NCBI GenBank assembly: GCA_029531795.1
Contig: JAPEIS010000001.1
Span: 4,154,001-4,218,000, forward strand
Direction of reading: 5' to 3'
Length of the DNA stretch: 64,000 bases
Source: Sclerotinia nivalis
Taxonomy: Eukaryota; Ascomycota; Leotiomycetes; Helotiales; Sclerotiniaceae
Below are positions 47,230 to 58,837 of this stretch, one piece after another. Position 1 is the first letter of the stretch; the number at the start of each line of letters is the position of its first letter. Under the pieces are notes generated by a model. It searched no databases. It was not told the DNA's origin and saw only the letters and a list, made by a program, of their open reading frames with translations. The position numbers and the translations under genes are program-made.

Positions 47230-48230
47230 CTAACCGTAAGCTATTCTTGCTTCAGGTGTCTTAAGTTCATAAATCTTATCATAGGTTAGAGTATATTCAA
47301 AGCTTTCAGGAATATTTGGCTTACCATATCAATCCAGCCGCCACCACCAAATTGAGCTTCACTCTTACCTTTGTCCATGAAGCCAAGCATCTTATAAAAA
47401 TTTATTTTGTGCTAAAATGAAAGTTAGTAATTAATTCATCTGTATAGACCATGGCTTGAGGAGCAATTAAACTTACATCATGTGCAATGAGAGCCAACCT
47501 GTCAGCGATTCCAGCACCGTTCATTTGCTGCATGTACGCAGCCATGAGTATCTTTCCTAAACCTCGTCCTTGAAATGCAGGTAAAATCGCAACCGAGTGA
47601 AGGACTATCGTACGTCCATCCTCTTGATGGCCTAGATTTGTACGTGGAGGTTTGGTAGCCTCCCAACCTTCGGGAACCCCCATTGATGCATCCGAAGCTG
47701 TCAAGTCATGTGTCTTGGCTGCAATAACATGGCCCATCAGAACACTAATCGCTCCATTCTTTCGACTTGTTTCAACAGGACGACCTGTGGCAAGAGTCTC
47801 GATTTTGGGATCGGAGCCAGGCGTCATAGTGCAGAAGATACCCAGGCATAGCTCACCACATCTGGTAAGTCTATATCTCAGCTGTTTGAAGGTTAGCCAC
47901 GTCAAAAATCTCAAAGAAAGTGGAGTTGAGATATAGATGGCCAACCTTTTCTCTAGATGCTCTTTCATTTGGATCTGTGAAAGCGGCATTCTCGAGGGTC
48001 AAAACAGACTCCAGATCGGAGATGGTCAAAGGACGAGTATACGGATGAATATCCCGATGAGAATTGGAATACATTTCGAAGTCTTTGATTTGTTGATGTT
48101 CGGGTACAAGTACAAAACTTCTTTGAGCTTCTTGCTGATCTTCAAATTGTCGTGGCGTGACTGGATTGGGACTCTCAGACAAGATAGGTGGTGTTTGAGG
48201 TGTACCTTCACGTTGTTCGCTTTCCGACAT
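47230..48230 (-). CDS. GNAT-family N-acetyltransferase, 4 exons
   Basis: Exons (minus strand): 48230-47946, 47881-47477, 47411-47325 and 47274-47230, giving 273 residues. Introns of 64, 65 and 50 bp: the first has a GTTGGC donor and GCTAACC branch site, the second a GTAAGT donor, the third a GTAAGC donor and CTAAC. All three fall between codons. The N-terminal 60 residues are Ser/Pro/Glu-rich. The GNAT fold follows: IHPYTRPLTISDLESVLTLE and ENAAFTDPNERASREK, RLTRCGELCLGIF, the acetyl-CoA loop VAILPAFQGRGLGKILM, then LALIAHD and FYKMLGFMDKGKSEAQFGGG. This layout matches fungal arylalkylamine/polyamine acetyltransferases (Paa1-like), which acetylate amines using acetyl-CoA. The substrate cannot be read from sequence. 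The gene ends about 200 bp from the repeat block. Confidence 0.8.
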
Positions 48231-49865
48231 AATTTCGACTTCTAGGCTAGAATGGGACCTGAGAATACCAGGTACAGACAGGGAGAGATCTAGATTTTGA
48301 TCGATTACCTAAGTGTGATTATTAGAATTTCAACTCATTCCAATCACGGATATGCTTGATAAGATTTGAGATTGCATGAGCATCCATTTATTGTATCAAT
48401 TGAATGCGAGTTTGAAATGAAATCTGATGAAAGTAAAGTCGAGGCAGGAAGCCTTAAGGTAGTGCAGGTAAAGAAAGGCAAACAGTTATAAACGCGGAAC
48501 CAGAACAAGGCAACAGAACAAACAGCTTCGAGATCATGTGCTTGAATTATTTTTCGAACAAGGCTGTGTGGCTTGCCAGAAGGTATGATGGCTCAGCAGA
48601 CTTCTTTTGGACAATCAGATATGATACACGAGTTTGAAATATAGCGATAAGATAAGATTTGGTTATCTAGATATTGATACCGTTGAGATACACTTCATAC
48701 TTAGGTACCTATAGCTAGTAGTTAAGACACAATTATTACTATTCTAGACAATCTCAACATCTATACGTAATCTTATACAACTGCTACTGAAATCTGCTTG
48801 AGAAAATTAGCGTTACTTCTTCAACTATTAGACATGATATACAAGCTCTTCGTTCATTTAGACGTGAACACGAGCTCAAGATATGTGGTAGCATTCAGTT
48901 AAGTAGTTCTTAAGGTACACTTCCTATGAAGCACACTGCATCTGCTTTGTGGCATCTGCTTTGTGTATACAAGACGAGACCCCGAAAATTCTATATTTAT
49001 CTCTTATCAGATCAAGCAATCAAGCACCAAAGCACACAGGCAGGTCCCCGCTTATTCTTAATTGTCACATCATCATGTCACTGTCACATTACCGATACCT
49101 TCAAGATCCGTAGAGTCCAGAGTCCTTACTTGCAGGAAGGACTTCGTCACCAATTGACGTGGATGTTTCAATGTATCCCCTTTTATCGGCCATGTTTGTG
49201 GGCGGGTGCGGGTAGGGTAATAGTGCGTTCAAGTACCAGGTAGATCAGTAGTTCTTTAGTAGGTTATTTCATCCATTTTGAGTATCATGATTAATGATGC
49301 CATATGATAGTCAATATCATACCTCCCCTAGGAATACAATAAGTTCATCAAATCATGTTGATATGCACTACACTGCGCTGCACTGCACTGCACTGCACTG
49401 CCATTGCCACTGAAGACACATCAAGCCCTCCTGCTGCCGAAGACTTTGTCAGCAAATTAAAGAAGAATACTCTCCGTATTTTCGACGCAGGAAAGGCAAA
49501 CAAATGAGACTAGCTAGGCTTTCTTTGAGGAACAGATGTACAAAGTTTGCCATGTACATAATCGCTAGGCTACAGATATGCGACAGACTTCCCCATTCTA
49601 TTTTTTTACGGAGCAGATAGGCCCGCCCGCTTCTATTTCAGGCCATATCAGTAAATTGTCAGCCTCGTCAAATAGCCCCAAGCTCCGAGCTAAATAATTA
49701 ATAACCCCTCTTACCATCTCGTCTCCAAATATCAATCTTTCCAGGTAATTACCTTTTTCAAAAATCAGGTACCATAATATTTACGACAAATTCTAATTTC
49801 TACCATCTTTCAGTACCTTTTGCAGTACATATCTACCGCCACTCAACAACACCGCAATCTACAAT
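48231..49865. other. Intergenic region between divergent GNAT and DDI1 genes
   Basis: About 1.6 kb serving as a shared 5' region. It contains a pentamer run CACTGCGCTGCACTGCACTG (49371-49402). A plus-strand frame at 48926-49243 has no recognisable domain and no codon signal I trust. No repeat-element homology seen. Confidence 0.5.
49371..49402. repeat. (CACTG)n microsatellite
   Basis: Six pentamer units, one of them variant (CGCTG). Confidence 0.8.
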
Positions 49866-51298
49866 ATGTTCGTCCAAGATACAAACTGAGTGCTCATTCT
49901 ATAAGCTGAAGCTGATCTTTATGAACCTAGGCGTATCACTTTGACCATCACCGCCCCTACAGATGACGATGCGGATCTTATATCTCTCGAAATACCTCAA
50001 GACACCACGGTGGGCACTTTGAAAGAATCCGTCCAAGCCGAATCTCGCATCCCTAAGAAAGATCAACATTTATACCATAATGGACAACTGCTCCATGACG
50101 ATAATAAGACAATGGAACAATTACAGATCGGTGATGGAGAGATGCTTGCCCTACACGTTCGGGAAACTCGGGATCCGCCTGCTGCCTCAGCTCAACGAGC
50201 TTCGCAACCTGCTCGTGCACAACCTCAAGGAAGAGGGGGTCAAGCACAACAACCAGATCCAGAAACGATTCGATTGCAATTGCTTGGCAATGCGGAAATG
50301 AGACAAGAGGTCGCTCGTCAGAGTCCAGAACTGGCGGCTGCCGCTGAGGATCCTCAACGATTTGCAGCAATACTTCACCAGATGCGGAGTCGGGAAGCAG
50401 ATGAGTTGGCTCGGCGGAGACAGCAGATTGCGGATTTAAATGCTGATCCTTTTGATATCGATGCACAGATGAGGATTGCGGAGATGATACGTGAAGAGCG
50501 AGTGCAGGAGAATTTACAAAATGCTATTGAGCATAATCCCGAAGGTACGTGGTTTGCTCTAGTCTATCTGCACCAAGCTTCTAACCTGGTCAATCAACAA
50601 CAGTATTCGGCCGTGTCCATATGTTATACATCGATGTCGAGGTCAACGGACATAAAGTCAAAGCATTCGTTGACTCCGGTGCCCAAGCTACCATCATGTC
50701 TCCCAAGTGTGCCGAAGATTGCGGCATAATGCGACTTGTAGACAAACGTTTCGCAGGAATAGCTCGGGGAGTTGGAACGGCCGCTATTTTGGGTCGAGTA
50801 CACTCGGCGCAGATTAAGATTGGTAGCATGTTTTTACCTTGCAGTTTCACGGTCATGGAAGGCAAAGATGTCGATTTGCTCCTGGGTTTGGATATGTTGA
50901 AGAGACATCAAGCTTGTATAGATCTGTCGAAGGATAAACTCATTATTCAGGGTGTCGAGGTTAGCTTCTTGGGTGAGGCAGATATTCCCAAGAATATGGA
51001 GGATGAGAGAGCCGATGAACCACAACTTGCCGGACCGGGAGGAACGACCATCGGAGCAAAATCGGGCGCCGTTTCGGGGCCATCGACAGGACAACAAGCA
51101 CCTCAGGCCGCGGCACACACACCGGGTACTTCTGCTTCATCGGCTCCGCCACAGCAACAACAGCAGCAACCATCTTTTCCGGCCGAGAGTATAGATCAAC
51201 TTACAGCATTGGGGTTCTCGCGTGACGAAGCTGTTAATGCGTTGGCGGCTTGTGGGGGTGATGTTCAGTATGCGGCTGGTCTTTTATTCCAAGGTTAA
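49866..51298 (+). CDS. DDI1: Ddi1-like ubiquitin shuttle / retropepsin-like protease, 3 exons
   Basis: Exons 49866-49867 (coding AT only), 49931-50544 and 50604-51298 give 436 residues. Joining AT to G at 49931 creates the start codon and [10 protein letters not shown], the expected Ddi1 beginning. Without the intron the frame has no early ATG. The second intron (GTACGT...CAACAG) joins NPE to [16 protein letters not shown]. Domains: N-terminal ubiquitin-like (about 1-77, with [11 protein letters not shown]), a helical middle, the aspartic protease domain with catalytic [14 protein letters not shown] (about 240-250) and [11 protein letters not shown], a Gln/Pro/Ser-rich linker, and a C-terminal UBA ([20 protein letters not shown]). 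Ddi1 carries ubiquitinated clients to the proteasome and cleaves some of them. RRP8 lies tail to tail. Confidence 0.92.
49868..49930 (+). other. DDI1 intron 1, splitting the start codon
   Basis: 63 bp, GTTCGT...CCTAG with a CTGAT/CTGAAG branch-like sequence. It lies between T and G of the ATG. The only other ATG nearby (49921) runs into a stop after seven codons. Confidence 0.6.
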
Positions 51299-51656
51299 AA
51301 TGGGATTGGGTGGGATGGGCTAGGTGAGGATTGTAGAATAATACGTTCTATGTATGGTCGGACATGGCTTCACATAGTGAAAGGAAGGCAAAACAGGTAA
51401 AATGAAGCAGAGTCAGGGAACATAGGACTTGACCTTTGGATTGTGCAGCGTGTTAATGAATCTCAAATAGCAAAACTGGCGTTAGCATAGCAGATGCGTG
51501 GCTGGGTGATTGTGATTTATTTTTCCATCATTCTATTTCTGCTATCTTTGTAATGTGATGTTAAAATTAGGCAATTCCGTATATAAATGCTAAATATGCG
51601 ATTTGTTACTTGCCATATTAATTACGCCTGACTCCCTCATACCGTTTGCTCCAACT
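51299..51656. other. 3' intergenic region between convergent DDI1 and RRP8
   Basis: 358 bp holding the two 3' UTRs; AT-rich toward 51530-51620. No gene or repeat. Confidence 0.6.
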
Positions 51657-53147
51657 TTATCTCAATTTATAAACACATGGCTTCAACACCGCCGCCTCGC
51701 TCGTAACATGCACATCCTCCGGCTCCTCCAAAAACTTAGCCTTGGGCTTCTTCTTCCATGTTTCTCCCCCCGGCACACCCTTAGGGATTGGTACACACTT
51801 TCCCTTGATGGGGGTTGCGCCCTTGATAAAATGCATCTTGACAAACATCTTGTTACTTAAATCGACCGACTTTTCAGTCTGCAGGACGAATCCCCGTTTC
51901 TTGAGGACTTCGACGAAGGCCGATACGTCGGTTTCCTGCTTGTTGTCTTCATTGCCATCTACGTGCACCATGAGGTCTGCCTCGTCTGCTTCGTCGTCGG
52001 CGGCTTTGATGGCTTTTTTGTTGATGGGTTGGTTCTTTTTGCGGTGGCCGACGCTGTGCTCGACTACTTTCTTATTGCTTCCTCCTACGCGCCCGAAGCG
52101 GGATTTGATCTCGGCGATCCAGAGTTCGCCTTTCCAGCGGAGAATGCGGAAGGCTTCTTCGATGAAATCGATCCAATTGGTGCCCATGAGCGCGAGGCAG
52201 AAAATCGCAATATCGATACTTCCATCGTCGAGGGGGAGATTCGCGATATCGGCGCGAGTGACGAGCGGACTGGGACTTTGGAGATCGAAACTGTGGATTT
52301 TGAGGTTCAGTTTCTTAAGATCTTTTTGAAGACCAGTAGAGAGGGCTGCGTCGCCGCAACCCAAATCGGCAATTCGACATGTGCCATCTGTTCTTGGTAA
52401 TGGCGTAAGGTCAGTCTTTTCTTGGGCCGGTTGGCCTCGCATATCCCGTCTGAGTTTACCGCGCTGACGAATTTGAAGAGAGTAACCGTCGACTGGGTTT
52501 TCAGGCCAAACTTCTACTTGACGGCGGAAACCTTCGTGATATTCGGTGAACATTTCTGGGTTTTGTTGAAAGGTAGCAAGGGATTCGGAGGAGGGAGTAG
52601 TGTAGAGAGATTGGTTGAGGTGACGGAAGCGGGCGGATATGAGCTTTTGACGCATGGAAGCTTGGAGTGGTGTTAATTTTGCAACAGGCTTGGGAGTTTT
52701 GGTCGAGGTAGCATTGGGGGTATCATCTTTCATGGATTGATCATTGTCGGATGGTTTCGAGTCCTTATCCTTCTTCTTCTTCTTTTGTTTCTTCTCTTTT
52801 TTAGATTCCGAAGTTTCTGTCGAATCATTCGAAGGTTCTGCTGGTCCATTCTGAATATCATCTGTGCTGGTTTCCTTAACGACTTTCTCTTTTTTCGCTT
52901 TTGCTTCGCCATCCTTCTCTGCATTCTTTACTTTCTTCGTTTTCGGCTTGCCTTCAATGACTGACTCCCACAATTCTGACAAGTTCGCTGCATTCACATC
53001 TGGATTCTTTGCACGTTTGCGTTTCTTGCTGGATTTCGTCTCAACCGGCACTCCTTCCTCTTCAGCTTTTGGCGCTGCAGCAACAGGCTCTGCGGTTTGC
53101 GTTTTTAGCAGACTCGATGAGACTGACCATCCTGGAACTGCGAACAT
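51657..53147 (-). CDS. RRP8: Rrp8-like 25S rRNA adenine methyltransferase
   Basis: A single 496-codon exon beginning MFAVPGWSVSSSLLK, the usual start in filamentous fungi. The N-terminal 170 residues are Lys/Glu-rich with nuclear-localisation-like runs (KKEKKQKKKKKDK). From about residue 170 comes the conserved Rrp8 region: LTPLQASMRQKLISARFRHL, YHEGFRRQVEVWPENPVD, the SAM-binding motif IADLGCGDA, SFDLQSP, DIANLPLDDGSIDIAIFCLA followed by LMGTNW, and ELWIAEIKSRF. Yeast Rrp8 makes m1A645 in 25S rRNA and takes part in early pre-rRNA cleavage in the nucleolus. The acidic insert between the IAEIKSRF motif and the last strands (DDEADEADLMVHVDGNEDN) is less conserved. Confidence 0.93.
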   Translation of the reverse strand: MFAVPGWSVSSSLLKTQTAEPVAAAPKAEEEGVPVETKSSKKRKRAKNPDVNAANLSELWESVIEGKPKTKKVKNAEKDGEAKAKKEKVVKETSTDDIQNGPAEPSNDSTETSESKKEKKQKKKKKDKDSKPSDNDQSMKDDTPNATSTKTPKPVAKLTPLQASMRQKLISARFRHLNQSLYTTPSSESLATFQQNPEMFTEYHEGFRRQVEVWPENPVDGYSLQIRQRGKLRRDMRGQPAQEKTDLTPLPRTDGTCRIADLGCGDAALSTGLQKDLKKLNLKIHSFDLQSPSPLVTRADIANLPLDDGSIDIAIFCLALMGTNWIDFIEEAFRILRWKGELWIAEIKSRFGRVGGSNKKVVEHSVGHRKKNQPINKKAIKAADDEADEADLMVHVDGNEDNKQETDVSAFVEVLKKRGFVLQTEKSVDLSNKMFVKMHFIKGATPIKGKCVPIPKGVPGGETWKKKPKAKFLEEPEDVHVTSEAAVLKPCVYKLR

Positions 53148-53889
53148 TGCGATGGGTTATCAATGTGTGATGTTGTGAGGATTGGTAGATATGAGGTCGG
53201 GAATTAATATATATTCTAGACTTTTTTTTTCTGCTGCGATAAACTTGATAACAACTTATAAATTTTTACCCCACATTTTCTCCACTAGCGCATCACTGCC
53301 GGAAGCTCCCTACTGATCAACTGAACTGAATGATAATCATAGAATCTCAGTTTTTAAAAGTCAAGTTATTTGATTTGTTATTCTTCGATTTAATGTCCAT
53401 CCTTTCGAGGCTTGAGCAGGATACGATTTGTGCGCCACGTCGACATCAATTGGACTCGATTTTACTTTGTAGAAAGTACTACAATGTGCGGTTTTTTGGG
53501 CAGCCCGGCAGTGAGTGCTTGCCCGTCATCTTACCGGTCGTGTAACCTTTTCGTATGAGCTGGTTGATTGATATCTGCCCAGGTGACAATTTGGGAAGTC
53601 CGCAGAAAGCCCTTTTTTGTTATATCCTTTCTTCGTCGGAGGAAAGTATGAGGGTTAAGTAATTCGAAGCGGTAACCAAGATATGGCATGGTTGACAGAC
53701 ATAGCACGGAAGATTTCCAAATACTATTTTTGAAAGGCGACCGGCCTTTGGATGTTCAATTAGGAATACCTTTAGCACCCCCAATACATACTTGATGGCG
53801 GTGTAATCTATTAGATGCTTTTCTACCCCCAACACCCAACCCTCAACTAACGGGTAGCTCGTCTATGAGGCATTAGGCATATTGTACTT

Positions 53890-54140
53890 TAACCCCCAAG
53901 TAATAGACACTTCTCTTACAATGGAAATACGGTATTATATTTCAACCCCCCCAAGTAATAGACACTTCTCTTACAGTGGAAATACAGTATTATATTTCAA
54001 ACCCCCCCAAGTAATAGACACTTCTCTTACAATGGAAATACAGTATTATATTTCAACCCCCCCAAGTAATAGACACTTCTCCGCCTGCAATGGCCTCCTA
54101 CAATTGGAAATACAGTATTGTACTTCAACCCCTGACTAAT
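53890..54140. repeat. 55-bp minisatellite, about 4.5 units
   Basis: AAGTAATAGACACTTCTC recurs at 53898, 53953, 54009 and 54064 (spacing 55-56). Units are joined by C5-C8 runs. The last unit carries an insertion (CGCCTGCAATGGCCTCC). Length variation in the C run suggests replication slippage. Confidence 0.9.
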
Positions 54141-54250
54141 AGCTCGTGCAGTAGATGAGATCAAGGTATATATTGAGATTTCAACGAGGGAGGATTCAGA
54201 GTTTATTCGGGTGCCTAAGCTTGATGACAGCTTACATGCCAATTTTCAAG

Positions 54251-54298
54251 CCCATAAGCTTTTCCCATAAGCTTTTCCCATAAGCTTTTCCCATAAGC
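54251..54298. repeat. 13-bp tandem repeat CCCATAAGCTTTT
   Basis: Three full units and a partial one, each with a HindIII-like AAGCTT. Confidence 0.9.
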
Positions 54299-54632
54299 CT
54301 AAGTTCATGGGTCTATGATAAGCCGGGGCCAATCGATTTTCATCCTATCGAGCCCTGTACATGAAAAACATGTGGAAGTTTTTGGGGGATCATTCTCGCC
54401 TGGCAAGCCACTAAAGCATCTAAAATATTGTTCACTTTAGCCACTATAATATAATACATAACGTGCATATACCGGTTTCCTATTTGTCTATATACTTACT
54501 CTGCTATCTTTCTAATTTGGGTCAAGCTCGGTCCCGCCAAAATATCTTCAACCTAATTGCAAGACTAGATGCTTCTTTCCCATAAAGGAACTTCCAGGTT
54601 TCAACGCTTTTTTTTTCTTTTTACCCTTTTTG

Positions 54633-54690
54633 TCATCAACATTGCCATTAACGTTGCCATCGACATTGCCATCGACATTGCCATCGTATC
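54633..54690. repeat. 12-bp tandem repeat, CATTGCCATCGA type
   Basis: Four to five imperfect units (CATTGCCATTAA, CGTTGCCATCGA, CATTGCCATCGA). They lie about 570 bp before the start of the Zn2Cys6 gene and may fall in its promoter or 5' UTR. Confidence 0.75.
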
Positions 54691-55255
54691 AACATTTCTC
54701 TACCTCACTCCCATTGTCGCCATTCAATAATATATGTATATATATATATCACTTGGATAATTGATAATATATCTTCTACCTTACCTAGCTGAGCAACAAC
54801 CACATTTTACCTTGGAAAACCCCATCTTATTCAGCCATTATCAATCCTGGCTCAATCCCACCTTTAATACTTGGGTGCCGGAACCAAGCAGACTTGTCAC
54901 CCTGCAATTATATATCCTACCAAACGTCAACGCATAATCCAACTTAACTTCATTTGACATGACACATTTGAATTGAAGTTAAGCTCCAATTTCCCATAAT
55001 CTCTATCACTGGAAGACACAAAGTAGTTACCCATTGTTAATAATCCCTCGTGGTGTCAATTCCGCCATTGCCTCAACCTCACCGACTTGTTTCAATTACT
55101 GTAGTATATACTATGATCTTCCACCTCATAGGTGAACCTACCGAGTATTGACGTTTCGCAAAATTTGACGGGTACTACCAAACTGGAATCATGAGATCCG
55201 AACCTTGAACCATCAATTTGAAGAGGGGAGATTAACTACCTTTGAATCAACGCCC

Positions 55256-58200
55256 ATGAACACTTTCAATATGACTCCGGAGAAGCCGCTGGACCTTGAG
55301 AATGAGGAAGAGGAGGAAAGTCCTGCCGGTGTACGAAAACCTGGTTCTAGGGCTCAGGCTAAGAAACGAACGAAAACAGGATGTTTAAGTGAGTTTTCCA
55401 GGTAAAAAATTTGGGGTTTGTACATGGGGTGACTGACATATTTACTTTGCTCTTAGCATGTCGAAAGCGGCGAATCAAGTGCGGAGAGGAAAAGCCAACA
55501 TGTCAAAATTGTTCCAAGTCCAAAAGACTTTGTGAGGGCTACAACCAGCGAGTTGTCTTCAAGGACCCTTTAAGTGCAACCCGGGGGCCATTCGCCAATT
55601 CATCCCAGGTCAAATTTTCATCATCGGGGTCCGGCCGGTCAAATCAGCGTCGAGTTGAAGCCCCGAAATCTTCGACTTTGGCGCAGGGGCAGTTACCAAA
55701 TCTTGCACCCAAACCAGGTGACTCGGGTACATATAATAGCCCTCCATACAGGCCTGTCAACGAGACAAATCCAGGCTTTGAGCAGGGCATGCACGTCTTT
55801 TCCGGTCGGGCGAATCAGGATGTGGCGATCAAGGGAAGTAATTCTCAAGAAGCATCAGAGTCAACGTCAGGCCACAGAGATACCGTGGATCGCTCATACC
55901 TGCCAACTCCCGAACATAAATCACCCCCAAATTCTGGGCCTACCCACTATGATTTTAATGCTCTGTTTGAGAAACAGTCGCCGCTTGGCGAGCTTTCAAT
56001 GCCCACTTCGCAGCCCAGTCCGTCGCAATGGATTTCCAGTCAAAATAGTGCATCTCATACCTATTCTCAAGGACATGCACATAATTCAAATACACAATTC
56101 CCGCATCTCACGCCACCTATGGTGACCACTCATAGTGATCCAAGCTGGCAGCAAACCGCTTTTTCTCATCCATCTAATCTAAGCTCAAGTCCATCTCATA
56201 TCCCGATCACACCGATCACAATCCAAGTAACACAGGCTATGGAGCCAGCTTATACATCTCGATTTGAGGTACAGCAGCGTCCTGCATCAGGGGGGGACTT
56301 TCCGCAGCTCCTCATGTCAAACAATCCAGACCAAAATTCGGTTGACAACAACAATCATCCTGGAATTAAGCAACAAGATGAACGAATATTCGACGATGAT
56401 GAAATGAGCCTGGATAACGATTACGCAGCAGATGACTTCGAACATGATACTTTCAATGTTCATAATATGGACTATGGCATTGGGGCAGTGATTGCACTTC
56501 AAGCTCGGCAAGACGCGCAGAATCAAAGTCTTCGTTCTTTTACCTCATTGATTGATCGATCTGATATGCTATCGGCTTACAACCCTTCACTCCGGTCGTC
56601 TCCACTCAATGACACTATGACGGCTAGAATATTCTGTCATTTTATCAACGTAACTGGACCGAGTATATCAATGTTTGAGAGAAATCCTGCTAATCCTTCT
56701 TTAATATTTCAGGGGAGATCTGTGCCATCTTCTCAACAACATATCTGGACCTACACATTTCCTATGCTTGCCTTGAAGAATGAAGCACTCCTTCACGCAA
56801 TGCTCGCTCTAGCCAGCTTACACATTGCAAAGTTGCAAAACACCCACGTAACTGCATCTCTGAAACATTATGCAATCGCTTTACGAAGGATTGCAAAGAG
56901 CGTCAGCATACCTGGCCGCAGGGAGCAACCTGCTATATTGGCTGCGACGATGTTGCTCGCATTCTATGAGTGTTGGTGTGCGGACCATCAAAAGTGGAGT
57001 AACCATCTGCTTGGGACGAGGACTCTTGTGAGAGACATTGATTTCACTGGCATGACTCATCATTTGAAGACCATGAGGGCACAGCTGCGTAATGAAGACT
57101 GTGCCCGCTATCGCCAGGAGCAGATACATATGGGTGCAACATTTATTGAAGAAAAACACAAATTCGCAGCCTCATTAGAAGATGTGGACGAAAACATTGT
57201 TGGAGTTTTGATGGGCCGAAGACTTCGTTACGACGAGTATGGACATATCATCGATGAAATTTGGGAGAACAATGAAAACAGGGTTTATAGCCCTAAGGAC
57301 ATTGAAACTTATGAGATGCAACGTGATCTCGTGTGGTGGTACTTCAAACAAGACGTTTACCAGAGTATATTGGGTGGAGGAAAGCTTTTCACCGAATATG
57401 ACAGATGGAGTCTTTGCCCTCCACGTGCTCCCCTCGGTCGACTAGATGCAGTATACGGCACGTTTGATCATCTCATCCTTTTAATGGGACGTCTTGCAGA
57501 TTTTGCTTCAAAAGACTTGAAGAGGAAGACACTAGCGATAAAAGCTGCTAATAATCCCATGAGTAATCAGATGCCAAATTTCACTGGCATGGTACCGAAT
57601 GTCAAAGAGCCAACGCTCCCCATGGGATTCTCACCAACATACAGTAGCTCTTCTCAAAGCTCAGAAGGTGGAGATATGGATCTTGAAGCTCAGAGGCTTG
57701 AGGCGGAAGAAGAGTGGCAAGATATTCGCAATGCGTTTAGTGTGCTTGAAGATCACTTTGGTGAAGACTTTCAACCTTTAGGTGAGGAATTCTCGACGCC
57801 AGTCCAAACCCCCTTTGGGCCGGCTTTGCAATACCGAACTTATGGTATTGCTGGCATCTGGATGAATTATTACATGGGACTCATTTCTTGTCATCGAGCT
57901 CATCCTTCTATGCCACCTGCAGCCATGGTAGCTGCAGGTATGGCGGCTCGTAAGACGGCGTTCTTCGCAAATGAACTCGGTCGGATTGCTGCTGGTATTG
58001 CACCCGACCTGAGCATGACAACACAAGTCAATCCAGGAGTTGGAGCAGCACTTATGGAAAGTACCATTTGCCTATTTCTGGCGGGCGTCCAAGTAAGTTT
58101 ACAATTTCTGAGTACTATGTTCTTGTACTTACCGCTTGCAGTATCAAAACGTGGACCAAAGGACATGGCTCATATGCCGGCTTAAAGATGTGGCTCGTCT

Positions 58201-58556
58201 GACCGGTTGGCAAACGGCTCTTGCAAGTATGTAAACTCTTAAACTCTTAAACTCTTATTCCTTATGAGCCTAATAAATTATTCTTGCCTTTACTGATCTC
58301 TTCAGTTGTTACCGGTTGCGAGACATCTTGGGTTAAGGCTGGAGAGATGGGGAGAGGTCCACCATATGAGAGAACGAGGGAAGAACGAGTAGCTCCACAA
58401 ATGGGGAACCCTGCACGAAATGCCGAAGTGACTAAACTACGAGAGCAGCAAGCTACAGATCAGAGAGTGGTGATTAGCACCCATGAGAGAGTTCATTACG
58501 CTTTTGGTATCTTGGGCGTCCAGGATGATTTCAATAACCTAGACTTGGATACGTAA
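55256..58556 (+). CDS. Zn2Cys6 transcription factor, 4 exons, 1,034 residues
   Basis: Exons 55256-55388, 55457-58092, 58142-58226 and 58306-58556 (introns of 68, 49 and 79 bp, all GT...AG). The first ATG in frame is 55256. Intron 1 splits the zinc cluster: KRTKTGCL, then TCRKRRIKCGEEKPTCQNCS ending RLCEGYNQRVVFKDP, spacing CX2CX6CX6CX2CX6C. A basic stretch (KKRTK) precedes it. Residues about 80-370 are Ser/Pro/Gln/Asn-rich and disordered-looking, with an acidic segment (DDDEMSLDNDYAADDFEHD). From about 400 the helical fungal transcription factor domain follows: MTARIFCHFINVTGPSISMF, LLHAMLALASLHIAKLQ and RGPP-type loops. It binds DNA in the nucleus. Target genes are unknown and I do not assign an orthologue. 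Introns 2 and 3 are supported by a frame that stays open to a C-terminus ending NNLDLDT. Confidence 0.9.
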
Positions 58557-58837
58557 CCAACTAGAATTCAACGACTGACGATTTGAGAAGTTTAAGGAAC
58601 CAATCTCCAGATTCTTACCTGGACAATGTACATTTGGAAACAGCGTTATCAATCCTTAAGTTAAGTATGGAAGTTGCAGATAATATATCGGCTGTCATTG
58701 CCACTTTTATCACATGCCTGCCATATTAGGTAGGCACCCTGTTACTTCAAGTAAACAACCATCACATCCCATTTTTATACGCTTCCAACACATCCCACTC
58801 ACATTCCTATCAGGACTCCCAACCAACGGCGGAAATC

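Larger units (their letters stand above)
53148..55255. other. Long 5' intergenic region between RRP8 and the Zn2Cys6 gene
   Basis: 2.1 kb between two divergent genes. It contains a 55-bp minisatellite (53890-54140), a 13-bp repeat (54251-54298) and a 12-bp repeat (about 54640-54690). The 5' UTR of the transcription factor is probably pyrimidine-rich (54780-55250). No coding frame supported. Confidence 0.5.

Noticed and set aside
48926..49243. 105-codon plus-strand frame between GNAT and DDI1
   Set aside because: No domain, no supporting splice or codon signal, and it lies in the probable shared promoter region.
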